NCBI RefSeq assembly: GCF_019656215.1
Contig: NZ_BPLK01000006.1
Coordinates: 1-51,856, forward strand
DNA: 51,856 nt
Direction: 5' to 3'
Origin: Apilactobacillus zhangqiuensis
Lineage (GTDB): Bacteria > Bacillota > Bacilli > Lactobacillales > Lactobacillaceae
The position numbers were made by a program, and so were the translations under genes. The notes beneath the pieces are model-generated. The model was not told the origin of the DNA, made no database searches, and was given only the letters and a program-made list of their open reading frames with translations. Within the stretch, counting starts at the first letter, position 1. The number at the start of each line of letters is the position of its first letter. This document shows, in pieces, positions 18,425 through 29,848 of this stretch.

Positions 18425-19270
18425 ATGAAAGCAAAGCGTAGTGCGCGTCTAGTAGATATGACTCGCTACTTAATGGAGAATCCTAATACGGTAGTACCAT
18501 TGACTTTTTTTGCAAATCGTTATGATTCTGCTAAGTCATCTATTAGTGAAGACCTAACCATTTTACGAAAAACATTTATGGAAACAGGAACTGGTGTATT
18601 AGAAACCATTCCGGGTGCCGCTGGTGGAAGTATGTTCATGCCCGGCATTCAAAAACAAGAAGCTAGTCAATTTATTGACGAAGTTCAATCAGCATTAGCT
18701 GACAATTCAAGAGTTTTACCTGGTGGATACGTATATATGAACGACCTACTTAACCGTCCATCAATTTTGAGACAAATTGGTCGAATTATTGCGACATTAT
18801 ACAGCGACAAGAAGATTGATGCTGTGTTAACTGTTGCCACTAAGGGTATTCCGGTTGCACAAAGCGTTGCAACCTTATTAAACGCCCCATTCGTGATTGC
18901 TAGACACGATTCTAGAATTACCGATGGTTCAACTATTAGTGTGAACTATATTTCAGGTTCGCAAAAGAGAATCGAAAAGATGGTTCTATCAAAACGTAGT
19001 TTACCTGCTAATTCCAACGTCTTAATCGTAGATGATTTCCTACGTGGTGGGGGATCAGCCGATGGACTATGTAGTTTAATCAAAGAATTTGATAGTGAAG
19101 TTGCCGGAATTGCGTTCGTTGCTGAACGTGACTATGAGGGTCAACGTAAGATTAGCGAAGACGATTACACTTCATTATTCAAGATTGATACTAATAACGG
19201 TGATATTAAAGTTGATTTAGGAAACTTTACCTACGATAACTTTAGCGACTTCACCAAGGAGGAAGAATAA
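18425..19270 (+). CDS. purR: Purine operon regulator PurR
   Basis: Transcription regulator of purine synthesis genes that senses PRPP. The 281-residue protein has an N-terminal winged helix (about 1-75, [17 protein letters not shown]) and a C-terminal phosphoribosyltransferase-like domain. The PRPP loop is [13 protein letters not shown] (202-214). GAGGTGA precedes the ATG. The stop overlaps the glmU ATG by one base. Placement before glmU and prs (which makes PRPP) matches Bacillus; a PurBox in its promoter suggests autoregulation. Confidence 0.97.
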   Translation: MKAKRSARLVDMTRYLMENPNTVVPLTFFANRYDSAKSSISEDLTILRKTFMETGTGVLETIPGAAGGSMFMPGIQKQEASQFIDEVQSALADNSRVLPGGYVYMNDLLNRPSILRQIGRIIATLYSDKKIDAVLTVATKGIPVAQSVATLLNAPFVIARHDSRITDGSTISVNYISGSQKRIEKMVLSKRSLPANSNVLIVDDFLRGGGSADGLCSLIKEFDSEVAGIAFVAERDYEGQRKISEDDYTSLFKIDTNNGDIKVDLGNFTYDNFSDFTKEEE

Positions 19271-20643
19271 TGACGACTAGAAATACAATTATTTTAGCTG
19301 CCGGTAAAGGTACGCGAATGAAGTCAAAACTATACAAAGTTTTGCATCAAGTTTGTGGTCGTACAATGGTTGATTGTGTATTAACACAAGTAGAAAAAAT
19401 TCATATGGATAACATTGTTACTGTAGTTGGTTTTGGTGCCGAAGACGTTAAAACTCAACTAGGTGACAGAAGCCAATATGCATTACAAGAAAAACAACTA
19501 GGAACAGGGGACGCAGTTAAAAAGACTGCTGACATTCTAGAAGACGTTGATGGATCAACAATGGTTGTTAGTGGAGACACTCCACTATTCACTGCCGAAA
19601 CTTTTGATCACTTGTTCACTCAACACGAAGAAAGTGGTGCGGTTGCCACTGTATTAACTTCAAAAGCGCCTAACCCATTTGGTTATGGTCGTATCGTTCG
19701 TGATGACAAGGGTAACGTTAACAAGATCGTTGAACAAAAGGACGCCTCAGTTGCCGAACAAAACATCGATGAAATTAACACTGGTGTTTACGTTTTCGAT
19801 AACCATGAATTATTTGAAGCGCTAAAGAAGGTTAAAAACGATAACGCCCAAGGCGAATACTACCTACCTGACGTTATTGGTATCTTCAAAGAAGAAGGTA
19901 AAAACGTTGGTGCTTACCAAATGAAAAACTTTGATGAGTCAATGGGTGTAAACGATAGGATTGCACTTTCAAAGGCTAACCAAGTAATGCAACAACGCAT
20001 TAATGAATACCACATGTCAAACGGTGTTACCATGCCTAACCCTAATGATACATACATTGACTTTGGTGTTGAAATTGGTCAAGACACAATCGTAGAACCA
20101 GGTGTTCATATCAGTGGACACACTAAGATTGGTAACGATTGTAAGATTGGTGCCAACTCAGAAATTAGAGACTGCATCATTCACGACAACGTTACTGTGA
20201 CATCGTCATTACTTGAAGAATCAGAAATGATGGAAGGCTCAAACATTGGACCTTACTCACATCTTCGCCCAGAAGCTAAGATTGGTGAAAACGTTCATCT
20301 TGGAAACTTCGTCGAAGTTAAGAAAGCCCAAATTGATGAAGGTACTAAGGTAGGTCACTTAACTTACGTTGGTAACGCCCATCTAGGCAAGAATATTAAC
20401 GTTGGTTGTGGTGTTATCTTTGCTAACTACGATGGTAAGAATAAACACAATACTGAAGTGGGTGACAATTCATTTATTGGAAGCAATGCTAACTTAATTG
20501 CTCCATTACACATTGATGACCACACATTTATTGCTGCTGGTTCTACCATTACTGATGACGTAAAACAATACGATATGGCGATTGCTAGACAACGTCAAAC
20601 CAACAAACCAGGATATTTCAAAAAGCTTCCATATGCTGATTAA
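19270..20643 (+). CDS. glmU: Bifunctional GlmU (N-acetylglucosamine-1-P uridylyltransferase / GlcN-1-P acetyltransferase)
   Basis: Makes UDP-GlcNAc for peptidoglycan in two steps. The 457 residues divide into an N-terminal pyrophosphorylase with [11 protein letters not shown] (9-19) and GTGDA, and a C-terminal left-handed beta-helix of hexapeptide repeats (about 250-457). The latter contains [33 protein letters not shown] and the [12 protein letters not shown] turns. It is translationally coupled to purR by a TAATG overlap with GGAGGAA before the ATG. No convincing terminator was seen between glmU and prs, so they may be cotranscribed. Confidence 0.98.
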   Translation: MTTRNTIILAAGKGTRMKSKLYKVLHQVCGRTMVDCVLTQVEKIHMDNIVTVVGFGAEDVKTQLGDRSQYALQEKQLGTGDAVKKTADILEDVDGSTMVVSGDTPLFTAETFDHLFTQHEESGAVATVLTSKAPNPFGYGRIVRDDKGNVNKIVEQKDASVAEQNIDEINTGVYVFDNHELFEALKKVKNDNAQGEYYLPDVIGIFKEEGKNVGAYQMKNFDESMGVNDRIALSKANQVMQQRINEYHMSNGVTMPNPNDTYIDFGVEIGQDTIVEPGVHISGHTKIGNDCKIGANSEIRDCIIHDNVTVTSSLLEESEMMEGSNIGPYSHLRPEAKIGENVHLGNFVEVKKAQIDEGTKVGHLTYVGNAHLGKNINVGCGVIFANYDGKNKHNTEVGDNSFIGSNANLIAPLHIDDHTFIAAGSTITDDVKQYDMAIARQRQTNKPGYFKKLPYAD

Positions 20644-20776
20644 GAGATAATCCAATGATATTTTATTTATTATTTGTATAATTTTTGCATGAAAAATTAT
20701 CAATTATAGTGTAAAATTAACTGTGAATTAAGAATATAGTTACGAATTATAGAATTTATTGTTAGGTGGAGGACTT

Positions 20777-21757
20777 ATGGCTGAAAGATATTCTGATCCT
20801 AAATTGAAGATTTTCGCTTTAAACTCTAACATTCCTTTGGCAGAAAAAATTGCTGATCGTGTTGGTGTTGATTTAGGTGAAACATCCGTTGACAGATTTA
20901 GCGATGGTGAAATTAGAATTAACATTGAAGAAAGTATCCGTGGGGATAACTGTTATATCATTCAATCTACATCAGCTCCCGTTAATGATAATTTAATGGA
21001 ATTAATGATTATGATTGATGCTCTTAGACGTGCAAGTGCTAAGACAATTAATGTGGTAATCCCATATTATGGTTACGCTAGACAAGACCGTAAGGCTCGT
21101 TCTAGAGAACCAATTACTGCAAAGCTAGTTGCTAACATGCTTGAAACTGCTGGAATTGACCGTGTAGTTGCATTGGACTTACATGCTGCTCAAATCCAAG
21201 GTTTCTTCGATGTTCCAGTTGATCACATGATGGGTGCACCATTATTAGCTGATCACTTTATTAACCACGGCTGGGACTCAAACGCAGTCGTAGTTTCACC
21301 TGACCACGGTGGTGTAGTTCGTGCCCGTGCATTGGCCGAATTCCTAAAGGCACCAATTGCCATTATCGACAAGCGTCGTCCTAAGGCAAACGTTGCTGAA
21401 ATCATGAACATTATTGGTGATGTTAAAGGTAAGTCATGTTTGATGGTTGATGACATGATTGATACTGCTGGTACTATTACTTTAGGTGCCCAAGCATTAA
21501 TGGATGCTGGTGCTAAAGAAGTATACGCATGTTGTACACACCCTGTACTATCAGGTCCTGCAATTGATCGTATCCAAAAATCACCAATCAAGAAGCTAGT
21601 TGTTACTGATACAATTCGCTTACCTGAAGAAAAACAAATTGATAAGATTGAACAAATCTCAGTTGCTCCATTAATCGGGGACGCAATTAAGCGTATTAAC
21701 GAAGATCGTGCCGTTAGTCCATTATTCAGCAACCGTTTCAGAAGTAACGCAGAATAA
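20777..21757 (+). CDS. prs: Ribose-phosphate pyrophosphokinase
   Basis: Transfers pyrophosphate from ATP to ribose-5-phosphate, giving PRPP for purine, pyrimidine, NAD, His and Trp synthesis. It is a 326-residue class I enzyme. Motifs: [31 protein letters not shown] (ATP flexible loop), [12 protein letters not shown], and the PRPP loop [12 protein letters not shown]. The ATG at 20777 is chosen because GGTGGAGGA (20765-20773) lies just upstream; an in-frame TTG at 20759 precedes that site. PRPP is the effector of PurR encoded two genes upstream. The stop overlaps the next ATG. Confidence 0.97.
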   Translation: MAERYSDPKLKIFALNSNIPLAEKIADRVGVDLGETSVDRFSDGEIRINIEESIRGDNCYIIQSTSAPVNDNLMELMIMIDALRRASAKTINVVIPYYGYARQDRKARSREPITAKLVANMLETAGIDRVVALDLHAAQIQGFFDVPVDHMMGAPLLADHFINHGWDSNAVVVSPDHGGVVRARALAEFLKAPIAIIDKRRPKANVAEIMNIIGDVKGKSCLMVDDMIDTAGTITLGAQALMDAGAKEVYACCTHPVLSGPAIDRIQKSPIKKLVVTDTIRLPEEKQIDKIEQISVAPLIGDAIKRINEDRAVSPLFSNRFRSNAE

Positions 21758-22107
21758 TGAATAAACCAAAGAGATTAGGACTGTTAGTAGCGTTAGTTGG
21801 AATCGTTATTGCTTTAATAGCAATGGTGTTTAAAATTAGTGCTATTACGATTAGTAACTATCTATTCTTGATAGGACTACTAATCACAGTCACTGGCTTG
21901 ATTGGAGTATTATCCAAGGGGCATCTTTTCACTGGATGGCGCATTTTTCACCGTAAGGATGATGATGAGCGCTTTGAAAACGAAAAGATTCCAGCCAACA
22001 AAATTGGAGGCATGAAGAATGCCAAAATTGTGGTACGACCATTTGCACAGTTAATGTTAATAATTGGAATTATCTGGATTGCATTTGCAATCATTATCAC
22101 ACTATAA
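21757..22107 (+). CDS. DUF3899 membrane protein
   Basis: A 116-residue protein with three predicted transmembrane helices (about 7-27, 33-53 and 93-115) and a charged loop rich in Lys, Asp and Glu (about 60-85). The FTGWRIF element between helices 2 and 3 is typical for DUF3899. Function is unknown. It is coupled to prs by a one-base overlap. The Bacillus order has ctc and pth after prs, so this gene starts the region where synteny is broken. Confidence 0.75.
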   Translation: MNKPKRLGLLVALVGIVIALIAMVFKISAITISNYLFLIGLLITVTGLIGVLSKGHLFTGWRIFHRKDDDERFENEKIPANKIGGMKNAKIVVRPFAQLMLIIGIIWIAFAIIITL

Positions 22108-22110
22108 AAA

Positions 22111-22139
22111 AAGAACTCACTTCATTGAAGTGAGTTCTT
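22111..22139. terminator. Bidirectional terminator between the prs operon and the HAD gene
   Basis: A 13-bp perfect stem (22111-22123 with 22127-22139) with a three-base loop and flanking A and T runs. It serves convergent transcripts. Confidence 0.9.
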
Positions 22140-22154
22140 TTTGTTTGGTATCGA

Positions 22155-22967
22155 TTATTTTAAAGCAAAGTTTCTAATTGCGTATGCAACACCATTTTCT
22201 TTGTTTGTCTTAGTAACTTTGTTGGCAACTTCTTTTAAGTCGTCAGCAGCATTACCCATGGCAACACCTGTACCAGCATAGGTAACCATGCTGATATCGT
22301 TTCCTTGATCACCAATAGCCATTACGTTTTCAGCGGTTAGGCCTAAACGAGTAGCAAGCTTACTTAAGGCAGCACCCTTAGAAGCTTGTTGGTTCACAAA
22401 TTCGATAAAGACAGGTTCGCTTCGAACCATTGTTAAGTGGTCTAAGAAACTTTCAGGAACTGCAGGAATAGCCTTGTCGATAATGTCTGGGTCGGCGATA
22501 AGCATGGCCTTAACAATTTCGGTTTCTGAAGTGATTTCTTGTGGTTCACGAACACGAATTGGCATTCTAACTAGGTAACTTTCTGCAACACTGTATGGAC
22601 TTAGGTCACGGTTAGTGGTGTAGATGTAGTCAGTAGTTTCAATTTGGAAGTTGGTGTTTAATTTGTGACTTAGTTTTTCTAGTTCAACGAAGTCTTTGTA
22701 ATCTAGGTCGAACTTTTCAATGATGTTGGCGTCAGCATCTTGTAGTTGAGCACCATTGAATGTAATAGCGTATTCGTCGCTACCAGAAATATTTAATTTC
22801 TTTAGGTATGGTTTAACACCGGTCAAAGGACGTCCTGTACATAGGACCACTTTGATACCATTGTTTCTTGCTTCGGTAACGGCATCGATTGTTTCTTGAG
22901 CTAAAATGTTTTCTTCGTTTAAAAGGGTACCATCAATATCAATGGCAATTAATTTGATTTCACTCAT
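22155..22967 (-). CDS. Cof-type HAD-IIB phosphatase
   Basis: A 270-residue HAD phosphatase of the Cof/YidA type, likely acting on sugar phosphates or flavin-type phosphates. Motif I is IDIDGTLL (9-16) with nucleophile Asp10 and Asp12; motif II is CTGRP; motif IV is IGDQGNDISMV followed by GVAMGNA. The start has GGAGGA nearby on the minus strand. It lies 13 bases after the YwfO-type gene, so the two form an operon. Substrate is not predictable from sequence. Confidence 0.92.
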   Translation of the reverse strand: MSEIKLIAIDIDGTLLNEENILAQETIDAVTEARNNGIKVVLCTGRPLTGVKPYLKKLNISGSDEYAITFNGAQLQDADANIIEKFDLDYKDFVELEKLSHKLNTNFQIETTDYIYTTNRDLSPYSVAESYLVRMPIRVREPQEITSETEIVKAMLIADPDIIDKAIPAVPESFLDHLTMVRSEPVFIEFVNQQASKGAALSKLATRLGLTAENVMAIGDQGNDISMVTYAGTGVAMGNAADDLKEVANKVTKTNKENGVAYAIRNFALK

Positions 22968-22980
22968 GGAGAAATCCTCC

Positions 22981-24327
22981 TTACTTGATTAATTCATCAT
23001 TTTTAATGTGTTTTTGAAACTCTTGATAGACTGGTTCGAATAAATCGATATCACTATCTTTAGATAACATTTCCTTAGGGAAGAAGAAGCGTTCATCACC
23101 TAAATGCTTACCGGTAACGGCACTAACTAATTGGGAAATCTTTGATAGTTCAATCATTGTACCATCATTTCTTCTAAGTTCAATTTGTGTAGCGTGATGT
23201 TTTTTGTTTGGATCGTAAGCATCATATGGTAAGTCGAAACTGTTATTAATGGCGGTGTAGTATTTGGTTTCAAAACCGGCTTCTTGAATCCACTTTTGCA
23301 TGGTTGGAATCAATGATTCTGTTTCGTTGTTGTATTCGACGGACTTGAATGGCTTTCTATTAATGAATCGGTCTGCTAAATCAGCTAGGATTTGATCATC
23401 TGACTCAATCCAGTTGATGAAGTATGTGTTCAATACTCCATCATCTAGTTTCAAATAGTCATCAATAGTGAAGTCATTCTTGAAGAATGGCATTAATAGG
23501 TGCGGAGTTAAACGGTCGTTTTGATCTAACTTACCGGATAGTTTCTTGGCTCTTTGAAGTAGGTGACTTAGGATTACTTCCATTGAACGAGATACTGGAT
23601 GGAAGTACACTTGCATGTACATTTGCAAACGGGAGATGATGTAGTCTTCAACGGCATGCATTCCGTTGATTTCAAAACAGATACCACCTTCGTATGGTCT
23701 CATCACACGCAAAATTCTGGTTAAATCAAAGTTACCGTAATTAGCGCCAGTATTGTACGCATCCCTTAGTAGGTAATCCATTCTATCGGCGTCGCATTGA
23801 CTAGAAATCATTTGAACCACTTGTTGGTTTGGATAAGTGTGATCGATGACACTAGCAACTTCCTTAGGGAAGCTAGGGCTAATCTTACTTAAAACTTGGT
23901 TAACTTCTGTTTTTTCGGAAGTGATGATTTCTTGGGTGATTGCCTCGTGATTGGTACCAAAGATATGTTCAAAGGTATGTGAGTAAGCACCGTGGCCGAT
24001 ATCATGAAGTAATGCGGCACATAGCGCAACTAATCTTTGGGAGTCATCCCATAGACCGTCGCCAGCACCTTTGCTAGGATAGTTTCTAAGGAAACCATCA
24101 CAGATACGACGAGTTATTTCGTACACTCCTAAACTGTGGGTAAATCTTGAATGTTCTGCACCATGGAATGTGTATGAAGCAGGACCTAATTGTTTTATTC
24201 TTCTTAATCGTTGGAATTCTTTAGTATTAATCAAATCTAAAATGACTTGGTGTTGTACGTAAATGTAGTTAAGAACCGGATCTCGAAAAACCTTTTCTCG
24301 AGGTAGTAGTTTTTCTTGGTATTCCAA
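22981..24327 (-). CDS. HD-domain protein of the YwfO/dGTPase-like family
   Basis: A 448-residue HD-superfamily protein, similar to YwfO of Bacillus and to EF1143 of Enterococcus, which hydrolyses dNTPs. Metal site: HSRFTHSLGVYE (59-70), the HD pair His108-Asp109 in LLHDIGHGAYSH, and DADRMDYLLRDA further on. The catalytic type (dNTP triphosphohydrolase) is inferred from the family. GGAGGTAAGAA precedes the ATG on the minus strand. It is first gene of a two-gene minus-strand operon with the HAD phosphatase. Confidence 0.88.
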   Translation of the reverse strand: MEYQEKLLPREKVFRDPVLNYIYVQHQVILDLINTKEFQRLRRIKQLGPASYTFHGAEHSRFTHSLGVYEITRRICDGFLRNYPSKGAGDGLWDDSQRLVALCAALLHDIGHGAYSHTFEHIFGTNHEAITQEIITSEKTEVNQVLSKISPSFPKEVASVIDHTYPNQQVVQMISSQCDADRMDYLLRDAYNTGANYGNFDLTRILRVMRPYEGGICFEINGMHAVEDYIISRLQMYMQVYFHPVSRSMEVILSHLLQRAKKLSGKLDQNDRLTPHLLMPFFKNDFTIDDYLKLDDGVLNTYFINWIESDDQILADLADRFINRKPFKSVEYNNETESLIPTMQKWIQEAGFETKYYTAINNSFDLPYDAYDPNKKHHATQIELRRNDGTMIELSKISQLVSAVTGKHLGDERFFFPKEMLSKDSDIDLFEPVYQEFQKHIKNDELIK

Positions 24328-24368
24328 ATTCTTACCTCCTTACTATTATATATAAGTTATTTATGCTT

Positions 24369-24377
24369 ATTATAACA
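24369..24377 (-). promoter_or_regulatory. Extended -10 promoter of the YwfO-HAD operon
   Basis: On the minus strand TGTTATAAT (24377-24369) forms a TG-extended -10, about 42 bases before the start codon. No strong -35 hexamer was seen. Confidence 0.5.
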
Positions 24378-24489
24378 AAGTTTTAAATGAAATAATTAAT
24401 TTTCCAACCATTAATTAATGCATTTATGTAGATGTCCGTATATAATATTAGTTTGTGATATATGAAATGAGGGAAGGTGAGTCAGTGTG

Positions 24490-24930
24490 ATGAATAAAAA
24501 TGAAAATGCTCAAAAGGTTGTTGTGAACTTAAAGACAACTATTTTCCAAGATGCAGAGCGCGAAGACTTTATTTTTGAAGAAGTGGGGAGCCTAGTTCAA
24601 ATGAACAATGGCCTATACCTTCGCTTTACCGAACATCAAGAAAACCAAGCGGTAGCCAACGTGACTTTAAAGATTACCGATGAACATGTTCAATTGACCC
24701 GCCAAGCAAAGGGTGGACATCACTCTAGAATGATTTTTGATGAAAACAAAGATCACGACACAATTTACCAAACTGAGTATGGTCCAATAAAAATTTTGGT
24801 CAAAACCAAAGAGCTAAACTACGATTATAATGAAGATATAATGAATGGTAAGCTTGGGATTGACTACGAATTACATTCTGGCGGAATGATTGTGGGAGAG
24901 TACAATCTTGCATTGCAATTTTCTGCTTAA
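24490..24930 (+). CDS. DUF1934 (YwiB-like) protein
   Basis: A protein of about 146 residues resembling YwiB of Bacillus, predicted to be a small beta-barrel of calycin type. Alternating beta-strand pattern is visible (VVVNLKTTIF, GLYLRFTEH, HVQLTRQAKG, GKLGIDYEL, GEYNLALQF). No catalytic motif is recognisable and function is unknown. The adjacent GTG at 24487 is an equally plausible start; GGGAAGGTGA ends at 24480. It precedes rpoE by 43 bases. Confidence 0.8.
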   Translation: MNKNENAQKVVVNLKTTIFQDAEREDFIFEEVGSLVQMNNGLYLRFTEHQENQAVANVTLKITDEHVQLTRQAKGGHHSRMIFDENKDHDTIYQTEYGPIKILVKTKELNYDYNEDIMNGKLGIDYELHSGGMIVGEYNLALQFSA

Positions 24931-24973
24931 AAAGGTATGATATTAATAGTATTTTGAAAGGACGTGCACCGAT

Positions 24974-25555
24974 TTGAAATTACAAGCCTTAGAAGGTAAA
25001 GACAAAAAAGAATTATCAATGGTCGAAGTTGCTCACGCAATTCTTTCTGAACGTGGGGAAGTAATGGCCTTTGCTGATATCGCCAACGAAATCCAAAAAT
25101 ATTTGGGTGATTCTGATGAAGAAATTCGTAAACGATTGGTACAGTTCTACACAGATATGAACGTTGATGGTAGTTTTATTTCTTTAGGTGATAATCTTTG
25201 GGGACTAAGAACTTGGTATCCATATGATTCAATCGATGAAGCTACAGTTCATCCTGAAGACGAAGATATCGATCGTCCTAGAAAGAAAAAGCGTCGTAAG
25301 GTTAACGCATTCTTAGCTGATGCTTCTGACGATGATGACGTTATCGATTACGATGATGATGATCCAGAAGACCAAGACGACGAATTTGAAGATGCCGATG
25401 AAGGTATCGACGAAACCGACAAGTATCACAAAGATTTAGATGAAATTGACGAAGAGAACGATGTTGACGACGATAACATTCCTGATGGTATCGAAGGCGA
25501 ATTGTCAGAATTACATGATGATGACGATGACATCGACGATGATTCTAAAGATTAA
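24974..25555 (+). CDS. rpoE: RNA polymerase delta subunit
   Basis: Delta modulates initiation and promotes recycling of RNA polymerase in Firmicutes. The 193-residue protein has the N-terminal HARE-HTH domain (LSMVEVAHAILSERGEVMAF and GDNLWGLRTWYPYD, about 13-90), a short basic patch PRKKKRRKV, and a long disordered Asp/Glu tail (about 105-193). The start is TTG, with AAAGGA about 12 bases upstream, longer than usual, so initiation may be weak. Together with HelD the window encodes two polymerase-recycling factors. Confidence 0.95.
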   Translation: MKLQALEGKDKKELSMVEVAHAILSERGEVMAFADIANEIQKYLGDSDEEIRKRLVQFYTDMNVDGSFISLGDNLWGLRTWYPYDSIDEATVHPEDEDIDRPRKKKRRKVNAFLADASDDDDVIDYDDDDPEDQDDEFEDADEGIDETDKYHKDLDEIDEENDVDDDNIPDGIEGELSELHDDDDDIDDDSKD

Positions 25556-25584
25556 TTTTTCCTAGAAAATAATAATTATATTTC

Positions 25585-25621
25585 TTGACTATAAACCTAG
25601 AACAATGTAATATTATTTTTG
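25585..25621 (+). promoter_or_regulatory. pyrG promoter with G-run start site
   Basis: TTGACT (25585-25590) and TAATAT (25608-25613) have a 17-base spacer. Eight bases downstream the sequence reads GGGCTCC from 25621. This is the same start arrangement as Bacillus pyrG, where low CTP makes polymerase stall before the C and add extra G residues. Confidence 0.8.
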
Positions 25622-25705
25622 GGCTCCTTACAAAAGAGTTTGTAAGGACAATTGATCGATTATAGTAATCAATGACTCCCTATTCTCAATGAATAGGGAG
25701 TTTTT
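25621..25705 (+). promoter_or_regulatory. CTP-sensing attenuator leader of pyrG
   Basis: The leader begins GGGCTCC (25621-25627). It ends in a terminator with an 11-bp stem ACTCCCTATTC/GAATAGGGAGT (25675-25685 with 25691-25701) and a T-run. The upstream arm is pyrimidine-rich, so extra 5' G residues added when CTP is scarce could pair with it and prevent termination. This follows the mechanism established for Bacillus subtilis pyrG; it is inferred here from matching sequence layout. Confidence 0.82.
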
Positions 25706-25731
25706 AATTTTTACCCTAATAGATTTTATGA

Positions 25732-27360
<1,629 letters not shown>

Positions 27361-27372
27361 TATGTTTTAAAG

Positions 27373-27402
27373 AAAAGGCCGGGAATTTTCCTGGCCTTTT
27401 TT
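27373..27402 (+). terminator. Terminator after pyrG
   Basis: A GC-rich stem of about 11-13 bp (27373-27385 with 27388-27400, one G-T pair) with T-run. Confidence 0.88.
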
Positions 27403-27522
27403 ATTGTTTTTGTTAAATGTATGTTTAATTTAGCCGAAACTATTGTATTTTTAATATTTATTATTTAATATTGTTATTGTTCACTATTATTTTAGTGAAA
27501 CTGTAAGCGAGGAATTTAAACA

Positions 27523-28797
27523 ATGAATAAAATGATAATAAAGGGTGGCCATCGCCTATCTGGTAATGTGACCATTGGTGGAGCTAAGAATAGTACTGTT
27601 GCATTAATCCCAGCAGCTATCTTAGCCGACACGCCAGTGCAATTTGACATGGTGCCAAACATCTTAGATGTTCACAATCTAATGGTGATTTTGGAATCAA
27701 TGAATGTCTCATCAGATTTTGCCGATGGAATATTAAACGTCGACCCAACAACAATAAATGAAAGTGCTTTACCAAGTAAGGCAATTAAAAGTTTAAGAGC
27801 ATCATACTACTTCATGGGGGCATTATTAGGACGCTTCGGTCGTGCTAAGATTACTTTCCCTGGTGGAGATAACATCGGTCCTAGACCAATTGACCAACAC
27901 ATCAAAGCTTTTGAAGCAATGGGAGCAAAGGTTGAAAATGATGGTGATGAAATCATCATCACAACTGACGAAGATGGTTTACATGGAGCACAAATCTTTT
28001 TAGATGTTGTGTCAGTGGGGGCAACCATTAACGCCATCCTAGCAGCTGTTAAGGCTAAGGGCTCAACTGTCATCAGAAATGCTGCCAAGGAACCAGAAAT
28101 TATTGATGTTGTGACATTCTTGAATAACATGGGTGCAAAGATTAGAGGTGCCGGCACAGATGTTATCAGAATCGAAGGGGTAGAATCACTTCGTGCCAAG
28201 AATACTCATATCATTATCCCAGATAGAATCGAAGCTGGAACATACCTATCCATGGCAGCTGCATATGGTGACGGTGTGAAAATTCAAAACGTGATTCCAG
28301 AACATTTGGAATCATTCATTGCGAAGTTACAAGAAATGGGTATTGATCTACAAATCAATGAAGATAGTATCTATGTTCCAAAGACTGAAGACCTTAAGAA
28401 CATCGAAATTAAGACAATGCCATACCCAGGCTTTGCCACTGATTTACAACAACCAATCACGCCACTACTACTAATGGCGGCTGGTGACAGTACAATCATT
28501 GATACAATTTATCCAAAGAGAACCAAGCACATCGATGAATTAAAGAAGATGGGTGCAAAGATTAGATACGATGAAGGTAACGGTACAATCATCGTTAGTC
28601 ATACCAACGAACTTGTTGGTTCAAAGATTGAAGCAGGGGAAATTCGTGCTGGGGCATCAGAAATGATTGCCGGTCTTATGGCAGAAGGTACCACTGTAAT
28701 CGACAATGCTGACAACATCCTACGTGGTTATGACAACATCATTGATAAGCTAACTAACCTAAACGCTGTCGTTGAACTAGTTAACGACGAAAGTTAA
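27523..28797 (+). CDS. murA: UDP-GlcNAc 1-carboxyvinyltransferase with Asp at the Cys115 position
   Basis: First committed step of peptidoglycan synthesis: enolpyruvyl transfer from PEP to UDP-GlcNAc. The 424-residue protein has the family start [18 protein letters not shown], the [15 protein letters not shown] helix and [13 protein letters not shown]. In the active-site loop the sequence reads [13 protein letters not shown], with Asp116 where most MurA enzymes have the Cys that fosfomycin alkylates. Enzymes with Asp there are active but fosfomycin-resistant in other species. Lactobacilli often have two murA copies; whether this is the only one cannot be seen here. The ATG has GCGAGGAAT upstream. 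Confidence 0.95.
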   Translation: MNKMIIKGGHRLSGNVTIGGAKNSTVALIPAAILADTPVQFDMVPNILDVHNLMVILESMNVSSDFADGILNVDPTTINESALPSKAIKSLRASYYFMGALLGRFGRAKITFPGGDNIGPRPIDQHIKAFEAMGAKVENDGDEIIITTDEDGLHGAQIFLDVVSVGATINAILAAVKAKGSTVIRNAAKEPEIIDVVTFLNNMGAKIRGAGTDVIRIEGVESLRAKNTHIIIPDRIEAGTYLSMAAAYGDGVKIQNVIPEHLESFIAKLQEMGIDLQINEDSIYVPKTEDLKNIEIKTMPYPGFATDLQQPITPLLLMAAGDSTIIDTIYPKRTKHIDELKKMGAKIRYDEGNGTIIVSHTNELVGSKIEAGEIRAGASEMIAGLMAEGTTVIDNADNILRGYDNIIDKLTNLNAVVELVNDES

Positions 28798-28899
28798 TTT
28801 TCGTGTTGAATTAACTTCTATTTAGTGTTACTATAATCAAGTCGACTAAACGATAATCTCTGAATCAACATATGATGCAGGGCAAAGGAGCGATTTATA

Positions 28900-29145
28900 A
28901 TGAAACAAGGAATTCATCCAGAATACCACCAAGTGGTATTCCAAGATACAAGTACTGGTTTTAAATTCATGGCTGGTTCAACTATGAACTCAGCTGAAAC
29001 TATCACTATGGATGATGGTAATGAATATCCATTAGTACGTCTTGAAATTTCTTCAGATTCTCATCCATTCTACACTGGCCGTGAAAAGTTCACTCAAGCC
29101 GATGGTGCTGTGGATCGTTTCAACAAGAAATACGGTTTCAAGTAA
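28900..29145 (+). CDS. rpmE2: Ribosomal protein L31, type B (zinc-free)
   Basis: An 81-residue L31 of the Cys-lacking B type. Recognised by [37 protein letters not shown] and DRFNKKYGF. There is no CxxC pair, so it needs no zinc. GGCAAAGGAGC precedes the ATG. A TATAAT at 28832-28837 could be its -10, giving a leader of about 60 bases. Confidence 0.97.
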   Translation: MKQGIHPEYHQVVFQDTSTGFKFMAGSTMNSAETITMDDGNEYPLVRLEISSDSHPFYTGREKFTQADGAVDRFNKKYGFK

Positions 29146-29151
29146 AGATAA

Positions 29152-29187
29152 AAAAAGACATATCCGTTTCGGATATGTCTTTTTTTT
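29152..29187. terminator. Bidirectional terminator between rpmE2 and the LMW phosphatase gene
   Basis: An 11-bp stem (29156-29166 with 29170-29180) with TTT loop, flanked by A and T runs; it ends convergent transcripts and overlaps the last codons of the phosphatase gene. Confidence 0.9.
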
Positions 29188-29647
29188 ACATATTTAACAC
29201 ATAGTCAATCCATTTTGGCATCGCTTCGTTGATTTGATCAAAGGTTAAATCAAAGTTGCCGGTATACCATGGATCTGCGATTTCTGAACCTTGCATTCCA
29301 TCGATAACATCTAGACATAGATGAATCTTGTGGGCTTGATCCTTAGGCGCCCAATGTAGCAGGTTGTTAATGTTTTCGAAGTCCATTCCAATGATTAAAT
29401 CATAGTTTTGGAAATCTGATGCTTCGATTTGTCTTGAGTGTTGACCAGCATAGCTAATATGTTTTTGGTTCAACAATTTACGAACTTCTGGGTGTGGCGG
29501 ATTGCCGATTTCTTCAGTACTGGTTGCAGCTGAATCGACTTGAATTTCGTTTTCTAATCCACGTTCTTTAATGATTTTGCTAAAAATAGCCTGAGCCATT
29601 GCAGAACGACAAACGTTTCCATGGCACACAAATAAGACTTTTTTCAA
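29186..29647 (-). CDS. Low-molecular-weight protein-tyrosine phosphatase
   Basis: A cytoplasmic phosphatase that removes phosphate from tyrosine, often opposing a bacterial tyrosine kinase. From the TTG start the protein has 153 residues. The CX5R loop is CHGNVCRS close to the N-terminus, and the general-acid loop is DPWYTG. The GTG at 29656 is an alternative start but lies only two bases after the GGGGA ribosome binding site; the TTG at 29647 has nine bases of spacing. No tyrosine kinase gene is nearby. It is divergent from murF. Confidence 0.9.
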   Translation of the reverse strand: MKKVLFVCHGNVCRSAMAQAIFSKIIKERGLENEIQVDSAATSTEEIGNPPHPEVRKLLNQKHISYAGQHSRQIEASDFQNYDLIIGMDFENINNLLHWAPKDQAHKIHLCLDVIDGMQGSEIADPWYTGNFDLTFDQINEAMPKWIDYVLNM

Positions 29648-29697
29648 AGTAGTCACGTCCCCATTAATTATTATCCATTAAACATATTAACAGTGTT

Positions 29698-29725
29698 TTG
29701 ACAATTAGTTAATAGTTTTTATAAG
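29698..29725 (+). promoter_or_regulatory. Upstream promoter of murF
   Basis: TTGACA (29698-29703) and TATAAG (29720-29725) with a 16-base spacer, about 120 bases before murF. Confidence 0.55.
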
Positions 29726-29795
29726 ACCTCATTAAAAATAAAGGATTGTCTCATAAAGGATTGAAAAATCGCATTTAAAATAATTTATCGTTTCA

Positions 29796-29804
29796 TGTTA
29801 TAAT
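29796..29804 (+). promoter_or_regulatory. Extended -10 promoter close to murF
   Basis: TGTTATAAT (29796-29804) forms a TG-extended -10 element, 45 bases before the murF start. It would be a second start site for murF. Confidence 0.55.
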
Positions 29805-29848
29805 ATGCGTAACACTTATCGAACTGATGAAATGGAGATTTATTAGAT

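Noticed and set aside
21253-21732. 159-residue open frame on the minus strand inside prs
   Set aside because: It is antisense to the well-conserved PRPP synthetase, with no ribosome binding site or recognised domain.
27807-28199. 130-residue minus-strand frame inside murA
   Set aside because: Antisense shadow of a conserved enzyme; composition rich in Ser, Pro and Ile as expected for reverse reading.
29740-29763. Direct repeat AAAGGATTG (29740 and 29755) before murF
   Set aside because: Nine-base repeat in AT-rich leader with no symmetry or known regulator.
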